DNA from: Sphingomonadales bacterium
Lineage (GTDB): Bacteria; Pseudomonadota; Alphaproteobacteria; Sphingomonadales; Sphingomonadaceae
Length of the DNA: 6,035 nt
Direction of reading: 5' to 3'
Assembly: GCA_027486275.1 (NCBI GenBank)
Contig: JAIXPM010000292.1
Location: 1-6,035, forward strand
Shown: in pieces, positions 1 to 5,715 of the stretch
How positions within the stretch are numbered: the stretch's first letter is position 1
Layout of the letters: every line of letters starts with the position of its first letter
Position numbers and translations under genes: made by a program
The notes under the pieces: generated by a model
Told to the model about the DNA's origin: nothing
The model's database searches: none
The model's input: only the letters and a program-made list of their open reading frames with translations

Positions 1-69
1 GCGTTAACGCTTTGCCCTGATGCTTATCCACAGAGTCATGGACGGCAATTTTCGCCGGCAGGGTCAGGT
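1..69. other. Possible right edge of the chromosomal origin region (oriC), truncated
   Basis: This short non-coding leader before ppsR holds a perfect palindrome GCGTTAACGC (1-10), a consensus DnaA box (24-32) and a GANTC site (GAGTC, 33-37). The genes that follow (ppsR, maf, aroE, coaE, dnaQ) reproduce the order that starts at CC0001 in Caulobacter crescentus, whose origin lies between hemE and CC0001. The oriC reading is an inference from one box plus synteny, because the rest of the intergenic region, and any hemE, lies outside the window. No convincing -35/-10 promoter for ppsR is visible here, so its promoter may also lie upstream. Confidence 0.5.
24..32 (+). promoter_or_regulatory. Consensus DnaA box TTATCCACA
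   Basis: The nine bases match the strict DnaA-binding consensus TTATNCACA with no mismatch, in a high-GC background where such a word is rare by chance. It ends 37 bases before the ppsR start codon. It could be an origin DnaA box, or a site where DnaA acts as a transcription factor on the downstream operon. A GANTC site, the target of the CcrM-type methylase found in most alphaproteobacteria, begins at the next base. Confidence 0.65.
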
Positions 70-903
70 GTGACGGTGCCGGACGTGCTGCACCTACATC
101 TGATCAGCGATTCCACCGGCGAAACGCTGGAATCGGTGGCCAAGGCCAGCCTGGCCCGATTCGAGGGCGCACAGGCTGTGAAACATTTCTGGCCAATGGT
201 GCGCAGCGAAGGCCATCTTGATCGCATCATCGAGGAAGTGGCGAAAAAGCCGGGGCTGGTCATTTACACGCTGGTCGACGGGGTGGTGCGGGATCGACTG
301 GAAATGCGTTGTGCCACGCTGGGCCTGCCGATGGTGTCGCCGCTCGATCCCACCATCTCGGCGCTGTCGGAACTGCTCGGCCAGGCGGCTACGCGCCGGC
401 CGGGGCGACAGCATGTGATGGACCAGGCCTATTTCCGCCGGGTCGATGCCATCAATTACACGATGGTGCACGATGATGGCGCCCAGGCCGGCCGTGAGGA
501 GCTGGAAGAGGCCGATATCCTCTTGCTGGGCGTGTCGCGCACCTCGAAAACGCCGACCTCAATCTACCTGGCCAACCGCGGCTACAAGACGGCCAATATC
601 CCGCTGGTGCCGCAATCACCGCCGGCGCCACACGTGTGGACGGTCAAAGGCCCGTTGCTGGTTGGCCTGACCACCGCGCCCGACCGGCTGCAATCCATCC
701 GCCGCAACCGGCTGCTTACCCTCGGCCAGACGCCGGATACGGACTATGTCGATGTCGAACGGATCGAGGCCGAGGTCGCCTTTGCCCGCCGGCTATTTGC
801 TGATCATGATATTCCAGTGATCGACGTCACCCGCCGCAGCATCGAAGAGACAGCGGCAGCCATCATCAACCTGCACCAGGCGCGGCTGGAGAAACAGGCA
901 TGA
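70..903 (+). CDS. ppsR: Pyruvate phosphate dikinase / PEP synthase regulatory protein (bifunctional kinase/phosphotransferase)
   Basis: This is a 277-residue cytosolic member of the DUF299 (PSRP/PDRP) family. These enzymes switch pyruvate phosphate dikinase or PEP synthase off by ADP-dependent phosphorylation of a Thr next to the catalytic His, and back on by phosphate-dependent dephosphorylation. Visible signatures are the N-terminal HLISDSTGETLE (10-21), HDDG (134-137) and the P-loop-like GVSRTSKTPTS (154-164) followed by IYLANRGYKTANIPLVP (165-181). The length is normal for the family. The start is GTG at 70, with AGGG at 60-63 as a likely ribosome binding site; in-frame GTG codons at 76 and 85 are alternatives. 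The stop overlaps the maf start. Which of the two partner enzymes it controls cannot be told from this window. It is the homologue of Caulobacter CC0001, the gene beside the origin. Confidence 0.93.
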   Translation: MTVPDVLHLHLISDSTGETLESVAKASLARFEGAQAVKHFWPMVRSEGHLDRIIEEVAKKPGLVIYTLVDGVVRDRLEMRCATLGLPMVSPLDPTISALSELLGQAATRRPGRQHVMDQAYFRRVDAINYTMVHDDGAQAGREELEEADILLLGVSRTSKTPTSIYLANRGYKTANIPLVPQSPPAPHVWTVKGPLLVGLTTAPDRLQSIRRNRLLTLGQTPDTDYVDVERIEAEVAFARRLFADHDIPVIDVTRRSIEETAAAIINLHQARLEKQA

Positions 904-1496
904 TGCTGGTGCTCGCCAGCCAGTCAGCCGCGCGGCGGTCAATGTTGCACGCGGCCGGCGTGACGCACGAAGCCTTGCCGGCCCATGTCGATGAAGAGGC
1001 GATCACGGCAGGGCTTGTGGCGGAACAGGCCAGCCCCGAACGCATTGCCGATGCGCTCGCCGAAGTGAAGGCGTTGAAGATCAGCCGCCAGCACCCCGGC
1101 GCTTTGGTGCTGGGGGCAGACAGCGTGGTGGTCACTGCCGACGGCGCCATGATCGCCAAGCCGGAAACCCGCCAACGCGCCGAGGCGCAGTTGCGGCAGT
1201 TGGCCGGCACCACCCATCGCCTGATTTCCGCAGCGGTTATCTGCGAGGCGGGCAAGCCGGTGTGGCGCAGCGGCGGTGCGGCCCGGCTGACGATGCGGCG
1301 GCTGAGTGATGACTTCATCAGCGCCTATCTGGATGCAGAAGGCGATGCCGTGCTCGGCTGTGTTGGCTGTTATCGCATCGAAGCGCTGGGCGCGCAGTTG
1401 TTCACCCGCATTGATGGTGATCAGTTCGTGATACGTGGTCTCCCGCTGCTTGCCGTTCTGGATTATCTGCGGGTCAGGGGAGTGCTGGCCGCATGA
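900..1496 (+). CDS. maf: Maf-family nucleoside triphosphate pyrophosphatase
   Basis: This 198-residue Maf/HAM1-superfamily enzyme hydrolyses non-canonical or excess nucleoside triphosphates to the monophosphate and pyrophosphate. It shows the N-terminal LASQSAARRSML (5-16, with the substrate-binding SxSxxRR pattern), DEEAI (31-35), GADSVV (72-77, with the general-base Asp), KP (87-88), GCYRIEALG (156-164) and GLPLL (180-184). Residue 161 is Glu where YhdE-type dTTP/UTP pyrophosphatases usually have Gln; from memory of the family this hints at a YceF-like preference, but weakly. The start is ATG at 900, inside the ppsR stop (ATGA), with GGAG at 888-891 eight bases upstream. A second ATG at 903 is equally possible and would change only one residue. 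Confidence 0.92.
   Translation: MMLVLASQSAARRSMLHAAGVTHEALPAHVDEEAITAGLVAEQASPERIADALAEVKALKISRQHPGALVLGADSVVVTADGAMIAKPETRQRAEAQLRQLAGTTHRLISAAVICEAGKPVWRSGGAARLTMRRLSDDFISAYLDAEGDAVLGCVGCYRIEALGAQLFTRIDGDQFVIRGLPLLAVLDYLRVRGVLAA
1476..1482 (+). promoter_or_regulatory. Ribosome binding site of aroE (AGGGGAG)
   Basis: A purine-rich AGGGGAG lies inside the 3' end of maf, ten bases before the aroE ATG. It supports the start at 1493 and suggests that aroE can recruit ribosomes itself as well as by coupling to maf. Confidence 0.6.
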
Positions 1497-2305
1497 GGGA
1501 ACCTGCCGTTGCCGGTGTGATCGGCTGGCCGATCAGCCATTCGAAATCGCCGCTGATCCACCGCTTCTGGCTTGGCAAGCTGGGCCTCGATGGTGATTAC
1601 AGCCGCTTTCCGGTGCGGTCAGAACAGCTGGGCACGTTCGTGCGCGCCCTGCCCGTCATGGGCTTGCGCGGTGTCAACGTGACGGTGCCGCACAAGTTGG
1701 CGGTGATGGCGCACTTGGATGGCTTGGCGCCAGAAGCGGTGGCGGTGGGCGCGGTCAACACCATCGTGGTCGGTAATGACCACCGCCTGATCGGGCACAA
1801 CACCGATGCCGCCGGCATCATCGGGCCAGCCGGCGCCATCATGGCCGGGCGCCCTGTATTGGTGATGGGCAGTGGCGGCGCGGCGCGGGCTGCTGCCGCC
1901 GCCGCGCGCGACAGCGGCGCTTCGGCCTTGTGGGTGATGGCGCGCAATTACAATGCGGCGGGCGCCTTGCTGGCCGCATCTGGGTTGCCGGGCGGCGTGA
2001 TGGCAATGGGCGATGTGCCGCCCGCCGATATCGGGCTGGTGTTCAACGCCACCACACTGGGGATGGCGGGCCAGCCAGAGCTCAAGATCAATCTCTCAGC
2101 GTTGCCGGCGGATGCCGTGGTGTTCGATGCCGTCTATGTGCCGTTGGAAACCCCGTTGCTGGCCGCTGCCCATGCGCGTGGCCTGATCACAATGGATGGG
2201 CTCGACATGCTCATTGGCCAGGCGGCCGAAGCATTCCGCTTGTTTTACGGGGCCGATCCGCCACGCCGTTATGATGGCGAACTGCGCGCCATGCTGACCA
2301 AATGA
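1493..2305 (+). CDS. aroE: Shikimate dehydrogenase (NADP+)
   Basis: This is a 270-residue enzyme of the shikimate pathway, reducing 3-dehydroshikimate to shikimate with NADPH in the cytosol. The substrate domain carries GWPISHSKSPLIH (11-23, with the shikimate-binding serines 17 and 19), NVTVPHK (62-68, catalytic Lys68), GAVNT (86-90) and NTD (103-105, catalytic Asp105). The cofactor domain has GSGGAAR (126-132), NATTLGM (185-191) and DGLDMLIGQAAEAF (235-248, with Gln243). The usual NADP-binding NRT motif reads ARN here (150-152): the Arg that contacts the 2'-phosphate is kept, while the flanking residues differ. The ATG start overlaps the maf stop by four bases, and the stop in turn overlaps the coaE start. 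Confidence 0.95.
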   Translation: MREPAVAGVIGWPISHSKSPLIHRFWLGKLGLDGDYSRFPVRSEQLGTFVRALPVMGLRGVNVTVPHKLAVMAHLDGLAPEAVAVGAVNTIVVGNDHRLIGHNTDAAGIIGPAGAIMAGRPVLVMGSGGAARAAAAAARDSGASALWVMARNYNAAGALLAASGLPGGVMAMGDVPPADIGLVFNATTLGMAGQPELKINLSALPADAVVFDAVYVPLETPLLAAAHARGLITMDGLDMLIGQAAEAFRLFYGADPPRRYDGELRAMLTK

Positions 2306-2886
2306 GCCGCACCATCATCATCGGACTCACCGGTTCCATCGGCATGGGCAAATCCACCGTGGCGGCGATGTTCCGCAAGCTGGGCGTGCCGGTGTTCGAT
2401 GCCGATGCCGAGGTGCGGCGCGTCCAGGGCCCAGGCGGGCGGGCGCTGGCGGCTATCGAGGAACTGTTTCCCGGTACCACCCATGATGGCGGCCTGCACC
2501 GCGAGAAACTGGGTGCGGCCGTGTTTGGCGATCACACGAAGCTGCGCGCGCTAGAACGGATATTGCATCCGCTGGTGGCCGAGGCGCAGAGCGAATTCCT
2601 GGGCGCGCATCGCTTGAAGCCCGCCATCGTGCTGGATGTGCCCTTGCTGTTTGAAAAGGGCGGCTGGCGGCGCTGTCACATGACGGTGGTGGTTTCCGCG
2701 CCTTATCGCGTTCAGCGCGCCCGCGTGCTGGCCCGGCCGGGGATGACCCCGCAAAAATTTGCCGGCATATTGAAAGGCCAGATGCCGGATCGCCAAAAGC
2801 GCGCACTGGCGGATGTGGTGATCGAAACCGGGCGCGGTCGGCGCGAGACGTGGCTGGAAGTGAAACAGCTGGTTGACGGTCTGTAA
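2302..2886 (+). CDS. coaE: Dephospho-CoA kinase
   Basis: This 194-residue P-loop kinase catalyses the last step of coenzyme A synthesis, phosphorylating the 3'-OH of the dephospho-CoA ribose with ATP. The Walker A motif is GLTGSIGMGKST (8-19). It is followed by FDAD (32-35), the HP pair (89-90), DVPLLFE (112-118) and the lid/C-terminal RVLARPGMT...QMPD (141-163), all in the family's order. Length is normal for the family. The start codon overlaps the aroE stop (ATGA). No Shine-Dalgarno sequence is evident upstream, so translation probably depends on re-initiation after aroE. It is the fourth gene of the tightly coupled ppsR-maf-aroE-coaE unit. Confidence 0.94.
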   Translation: MSRTIIIGLTGSIGMGKSTVAAMFRKLGVPVFDADAEVRRVQGPGGRALAAIEELFPGTTHDGGLHREKLGAAVFGDHTKLRALERILHPLVAEAQSEFLGAHRLKPAIVLDVPLLFEKGGWRRCHMTVVVSAPYRVQRARVLARPGMTPQKFAGILKGQMPDRQKRALADVVIETGRGRRETWLEVKQLVDGL

Positions 2887-2923
2887 GGCTTGCCCCGCGC
2901 CGCCCAATCGCTACATGGGGTCC

Positions 2924-3589
2924 ATGCGCGAAATCGTCTGGGACACGGAAACCACCGGCATCATGCCAGGGGATGGCCATCGAATCGTCGAGATCGGTGC
3001 GGTGGAGATGATCAACCGCACGGTGACGGGCCGCACCTTCCACACCTATGTCGATCCGCAGCGGCCGATGCCCAAGGATGCGGAGCGCGTGCATGGGCTA
3101 TCGAGCGACTTTCTCACCGGGCAGCCCATCTTTGAACAGGTGGTCGATGGCTTCCTGAAATTCATCGGGGATGCGCCGCTGGTCGCTCACAATGCCGCCT
3201 TCGACATGGAGTTCCTCAACTGGGAACTGAAGCGTGCCGGGATGCCGATCGTCCCGATGACCCGCGCCATCGACACGCTGGAGATCAGCCGCAAGGCCAA
3301 CCCGGGCGCCAAGCACACGCTGGATGCGCTGTGCACCCGCTATGGCATTGATCTTTCAGCACGCACCAAGCATGGCGCACTCCTCGATGCCGAACTGCTC
3401 GCCCGTGTCTATATCGAGTTGACCGGAGGCCGGCAGATCGGATTCGACCTTGCAACCGACACGGCTGGGGACGACACTCCTTACGAGCGGGTGAGTCTGG
3501 CCGCACGGGCCCACAATGCCAGCGAGGAGGAACTGGCGCGGCATGCCAGTTTCGTGGCCGGCCTGAAGGACCCGCTCTGGCTGTCGTGA
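2924..3589 (+). CDS. dnaQ: DNA polymerase III epsilon subunit (3'-5' proofreading exonuclease)
   Basis: This is a DEDDh-family exonuclease that proofreads for the replicative polymerase as part of the Pol III core. With the start at 2924 it has 221 residues. Exo I is WDTETTG (6-12; Asp7, Glu9), Exo II is HNAAFD (89-94; Asp94) and Exo III is KHGALLDAELL (149-159; His150, Asp155). Sixteen residues after Asp155 comes QIGFDL (171-176), which sits where the E. coli protein has its beta-clamp-binding motif; this is an inference from position and the leading Gln. The tail from about 190 is the polymerase-alpha-binding region in the family. Neither start has a good ribosome binding site. ATG 2924 (MREIVWDTETTG) matches the usual alphaproteobacterial N-terminus, ATG 2915 would add three residues, and the frame is open further back to a TTG at 2873. 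It is 37 bases downstream of coaE. Confidence 0.93.
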   Translation: MREIVWDTETTGIMPGDGHRIVEIGAVEMINRTVTGRTFHTYVDPQRPMPKDAERVHGLSSDFLTGQPIFEQVVDGFLKFIGDAPLVAHNAAFDMEFLNWELKRAGMPIVPMTRAIDTLEISRKANPGAKHTLDALCTRYGIDLSARTKHGALLDAELLARVYIELTGGRQIGFDLATDTAGDDTPYERVSLAARAHNASEEELARHASFVAGLKDPLWLS

Positions 3590-3616
3590 CACCATTGACG
3601 GTGTGCACGGCCGAGT

Positions 3617-3622
3617 GAGGAG
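3617..3622 (+). promoter_or_regulatory. Strong ribosome binding site of hpf (GAGGAG)
   Basis: GAGGAG lies nine bases before the hpf ATG in the 42-base dnaQ-hpf gap. It is the best Shine-Dalgarno match in the window and fixes the hpf start at 3632. No recognisable -35/-10, RpoN-type or EcfG-type promoter was seen in the gap. Confidence 0.7.
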
Positions 3623-3631
3623 ACAAGAAAC

Positions 3632-4261
3632 ATGGATATCCGGATTTCAGGACACCAGGTTGATACCGGGGCTGCCTTTGGCGATCATGTGCGCGAACGA
3701 TTGAGTGCGATGGTGGCGAAATATTTCCCGCGCGCCCTCTCTGCCCATGTCACGCTGGGCCCGGCCCCATATGGCCATTTCGCGTGCGATATCGTCATGC
3801 ATGTGATGGCCGACCTGATCCTGAAGGGATCGGCACGCGCCGGTGATGCGCATATTGCCTTCGATGCCGCCGCCGAACGCATCGACAAGCAACTGCGCCG
3901 TTACATGCGCCGGCTAAAGGATCGGCACTCCCCGGCCGCCGGGCGGACTGCACCGCCGCTGGCCGAACTGCAACCGCTCGATAATGCCGAATACAAGGTG
4001 TTTGCTGCAGCGCCCGAAGATGCTGAACCGGAAGGCGATGCGCCGCTGATCATCGCCGAAACCCGCGTCGATATTCCTACCACCAGCGTCAGTGATGCCG
4101 TGATGATGCTTGACTTGCGCAACACGACAGCCTTGTTGTTCGTCAACAGCGCCACCGGCGCGCATAACATGGTCTATCGCCGGGAAGACGGCACCATTGG
4201 CTGGGTCGAACCCCGTGCCGATGCTGCCGCCCGCCCGCGCGAAATCGCACTGGCAGGATAG
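3632..4261 (+). CDS. hpf: Long-form ribosome hibernation promoting factor
   Basis: This is a 209-residue HPF/RaiA-family protein that binds the small ribosomal subunit in slow-growing or starved cells and, in its long form, pairs ribosomes into inactive 100S dimers. The N-terminal ribosome-binding domain covers roughly residues 1-100 (beginning MDIRISGHQVDTG). A variable linker rich in Ala, Pro and acidic residues follows (about 101-137). The C-terminal dimerisation domain is about 138-194, with VDIPTTSVSDAVMMLDL (146-162) and ALLFVNSATGAHNMVYRRED (167-186), which is diagnostic of the long form. Seven bases separate it from ptsN, so the two are almost certainly co-transcribed. In many proteobacteria the same pair follows rpoN; here dnaQ takes that place. 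Confidence 0.93.
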   Translation: MDIRISGHQVDTGAAFGDHVRERLSAMVAKYFPRALSAHVTLGPAPYGHFACDIVMHVMADLILKGSARAGDAHIAFDAAAERIDKQLRRYMRRLKDRHSPAAGRTAPPLAELQPLDNAEYKVFAAAPEDAEPEGDAPLIIAETRVDIPTTSVSDAVMMLDLRNTTALLFVNSATGAHNMVYRREDGTIGWVEPRADAAARPREIALAG

Positions 4262-4268
4262 AACGGCA

Positions 4269-4751
4269 ATGAATGCAGTATCTCAGGCTCCTGGCTTCGC
4301 CGGGTTGGTGCCGACCGGCGGGGTGATTCCCGAACTGCCGGTCCTGTCCAAGGATGCGGCATTGTTGACGCTGGCCCGCCATTCCGCTGATCTGGTGGGC
4401 CAGTCTGCCCTGCTCATCCACGAACGCCTGCGCACCCGCGAGGCGCTGGGCCCCACCGGGTTCGGCGGCGGCGTGGCCATCCCGCATGCGCGGCTGGCCG
4501 GCCTGCCCGATTGTGTGGCGCTGGTGGCAAGGCTGCCGCAGCCGATCGACTGGGGCGCCGTTGATGGCCAGCCCGTTGATCTTCTGGTGCTGCTGCTGTC
4601 GCCCGAAGGCGAGGGCGCGGATCATCTGAAGGCCCTTGCCCGCATTAGCCGGGCGCTGCGCGATCCTGAATCGGTGCCGGCGCTGCGTGCCGCCGGTACC
4701 GCCGAAGCCATGATGGCCGCGTTGTCGGGCCAAGCGGCCGTCGCCGCCTGA
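4269..4751 (+). CDS. ptsN: PTS IIA-like nitrogen regulatory protein (EIIA-Ntr)
   Basis: This 160-residue cytosolic phosphocarrier is the terminal member of the PTS-Ntr relay (PtsP-PtsO-PtsN), which signals nitrogen and carbon status rather than transporting sugar. The EIIA type-2 fold is recognisable from the active-site segment GGGVAIPHAR (67-76), with the phosphorylated His at 73, and from the later VDLLVLLLSPEG...HLKALARISRAL stretch (103-130). The frame is open further upstream to 4110, inside hpf. The start at ATG 4269 is chosen because AGGA (4255-4258), in the last codons of hpf, lies ten bases before it and because it gives the normal family length. The first 20 or so residues are poorly conserved Gly/Pro/Ala sequence. 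The downstream gene starts one base after the stop codon. Confidence 0.92.
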   Translation: MNAVSQAPGFAGLVPTGGVIPELPVLSKDAALLTLARHSADLVGQSALLIHERLRTREALGPTGFGGGVAIPHARLAGLPDCVALVARLPQPIDWGAVDGQPVDLLVLLLSPEGEGADHLKALARISRALRDPESVPALRAAGTAEAMMAALSGQAAVAA

Positions 4752-4752
4752 C

Positions 4753-5091
4753 GTGCATGAAGATGGCCCTCTGCCCCGGCTGGCCAGCCGGGTGCGGGTC
4801 GATGCGCTGATCCGCAGGGTCAACAGCGCCGGTGGCTTTGGCACCGTGCTGGCGCGCGGCGATGACGAAGCCGGCGCCATTGCCGTCGTTACACGTGATG
4901 CCGGCGAGGAAGCACTGCGCGCCGCGGTGCTGGGCGCGGGTGGCCGCTATGAATTTGCGGAACTGGCGCGTGGGCCAGACGTGCCGGCCTGGATCGAACG
5001 CGCCCGCCGCCGCGACCCCGATCTGTGGGTGATCGAACTGGATATCCCGCAGGCAGGGCAGTTCGTCGCCGAAATGCTCGACGGCGGTTGA
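4753..5091 (+). CDS. DUF1491 family protein of unknown function
   Basis: This small, soluble-looking protein has 112 residues and no signal peptide or membrane segment. It resembles the DUF1491 family, which is found mainly in alphaproteobacteria. Recognised features are the N-terminal PRLASRVRVDALIRRVNSAG (8-27) and the highly conserved RRRDPDLWVIELD (85-97). A hydrophobic strand, AGAIAVVTR (40-48), lies in the middle. The function is not known. The start is GTG at 4753, one base after the ptsN stop, and no Shine-Dalgarno sequence is visible, which suggests translation coupled to ptsN. An ATG at 4757 is out of frame. The link to hpf-ptsN is positional only and does not show a shared role. 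Confidence 0.8.
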   Translation: MHEDGPLPRLASRVRVDALIRRVNSAGGFGTVLARGDDEAGAIAVVTRDAGEEALRAAVLGAGGRYEFAELARGPDVPAWIERARRRDPDLWVIELDIPQAGQFVAEMLDGG

Positions 5092-5124
5092 TTGCCCTGC
5101 TGCACATACGCTTCAACACTCACT

Positions 5125-5691
5125 ATGGTTTCACAGGCTCCTCATGGCATCGGCAAGGCGGCAGCGCGTATCGCTGCAGTGCTGCTGTTCGCCGTCGCTG
5201 GCCCGGTACTCGCCGAAACCAGCTTGCCGGTTTTGCCCGGCGAAGATGATCGCGTGATGGCCGAAACGGCGGCCCCGGCGCCCGCTGGCCTGCCCGCGCT
5301 GGTGCAGATGGTCGCCGCTGCGCCTGCCGTTGCCGCCGGCGATGCCGAGTTGGATTGCCTGGCCACCGCCGTGTGGTTCGAAAGCCGCGGCGAAACCCTG
5401 GAAGGCCAGTTGGCCGTCGCCCAGGCCGTGGTCAACCGCGCCAAGTCCGGCCGCTGGGGCAAAGGCGTGTGCGGTGTAATCAAGGCACCGCGCCAGTTCA
5501 ATTTCAACGCTGCCCGCGTCCAGCGTTCCACCGCCACTTTCACAACCGCGTTGGCGGTTGCGCGCATCGCTGCTGCTGGGCTGTGGCACGATATTGCTGA
5601 AGGTGCCCACAGCTTCCATTCGGCCCGCCTCAATCCCGGCTGGCGCCTCGCCCGTGTGGCGAAGATCGGCAATCACGTCTTCTATCGTTGA
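5125..5691 (+). CDS. Secreted cell wall hydrolase, SleB family
   Basis: This 188-residue exported protein has a Hydrolase_2/SleB-like domain (PF07486 type), a family of peptidoglycan-cleaving enzymes best known from spore germination but also widespread in Gram-negative bacteria. The N-terminus is a signal peptide: basic segment to Arg15, hydrophobic core IAAVLLFAVAGPVLA (16-30) and probable cleavage after VLA. An Ala/Pro-rich low-complexity spacer (about 31-75) leads to the domain LDCLATAVWFESRGETLEGQ (76-95). Glu86 and Glu90 lie there, one of which is the likely catalytic acid. AVAQAVVNRAKS (97-108), VCGVI (115-119) and the closing RVAKIGNHVFYR (177-188) follow. ATG 5125 is preferred over TTG 5092 because it begins a clean signal peptide. 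No ribosome binding site is evident at either start. The substrate bond has not been inferred. Confidence 0.88.
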   Translation: MVSQAPHGIGKAAARIAAVLLFAVAGPVLAETSLPVLPGEDDRVMAETAAPAPAGLPALVQMVAAAPAVAAGDAELDCLATAVWFESRGETLEGQLAVAQAVVNRAKSGRWGKGVCGVIKAPRQFNFNAARVQRSTATFTTALAVARIAAAGLWHDIAEGAHSFHSARLNPGWRLARVAKIGNHVFYR

Positions 5692-5715
5692 CGTGCTGGC
5701 CCTGCGGGGCTTGAT
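5688..5715 (+). promoter_or_regulatory. Tentative promoter for the mmcB-like gene
   Basis: TTGACG (5688-5693) matches five of six bases of the sigma-70 -35 consensus and overlaps the hydrolase stop codon. Sixteen bases later, CTTGAT (5710-5715) is a poor -10 candidate. It would place transcription initiation around 5720-5725, directly over the LexA site, as expected for a repressed SOS promoter. The -10 match is weak, so this is only suggestive. Confidence 0.3.

Noticed and set aside
2873..2923. Extended dnaQ start at TTG 2873, overlapping the coaE end
   Set aside because: The extra residues do not resemble the family N-terminus, and TTG has no ribosome binding site; ATG 2924 fits homologues.
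2453..3094. Minus-strand open frame of 213 codons opposite coaE and dnaQ
   Set aside because: It shadows two conserved genes; composition is Arg/Pro/Ala/Ser-rich with no family resemblance.
3529..3556. GGAAC followed by CGTG as an EcfG-type stress promoter for hpf
   Set aside because: The spacing is 19 bases rather than 16-17, the -10 element is imperfect, and it lies inside dnaQ coding sequence.
3589..3604. Inverted repeat ACACC-N6-GGTGT after dnaQ as a terminator
   Set aside because: The stem is only 5 bp and no T-run follows; it overlaps the dnaQ stop and looks like chance.
4143..4880. Long minus-strand open frame (245 codons) opposite the end of hpf, ptsN and the start of the DUF1491 gene
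   Set aside because: It lies wholly opposite three well-supported genes, has an Arg/Gln/His-rich composition typical of antisense frames in high-GC DNA, and shows no recognisable domain.
5131..5676. Minus-strand open frames (about 180 codons) opposite the cell wall hydrolase
   Set aside because: They mirror the hydrolase codons, and the sense frame has a signal peptide and a conserved domain.
5699..5710. Hairpin GCCC-TGCG-GGGC after the hydrolase gene as a terminator
   Set aside because: The 4-bp stem has no T-run after it; it is too weak to call, although it sits where a transcript break before mmcB would make sense.
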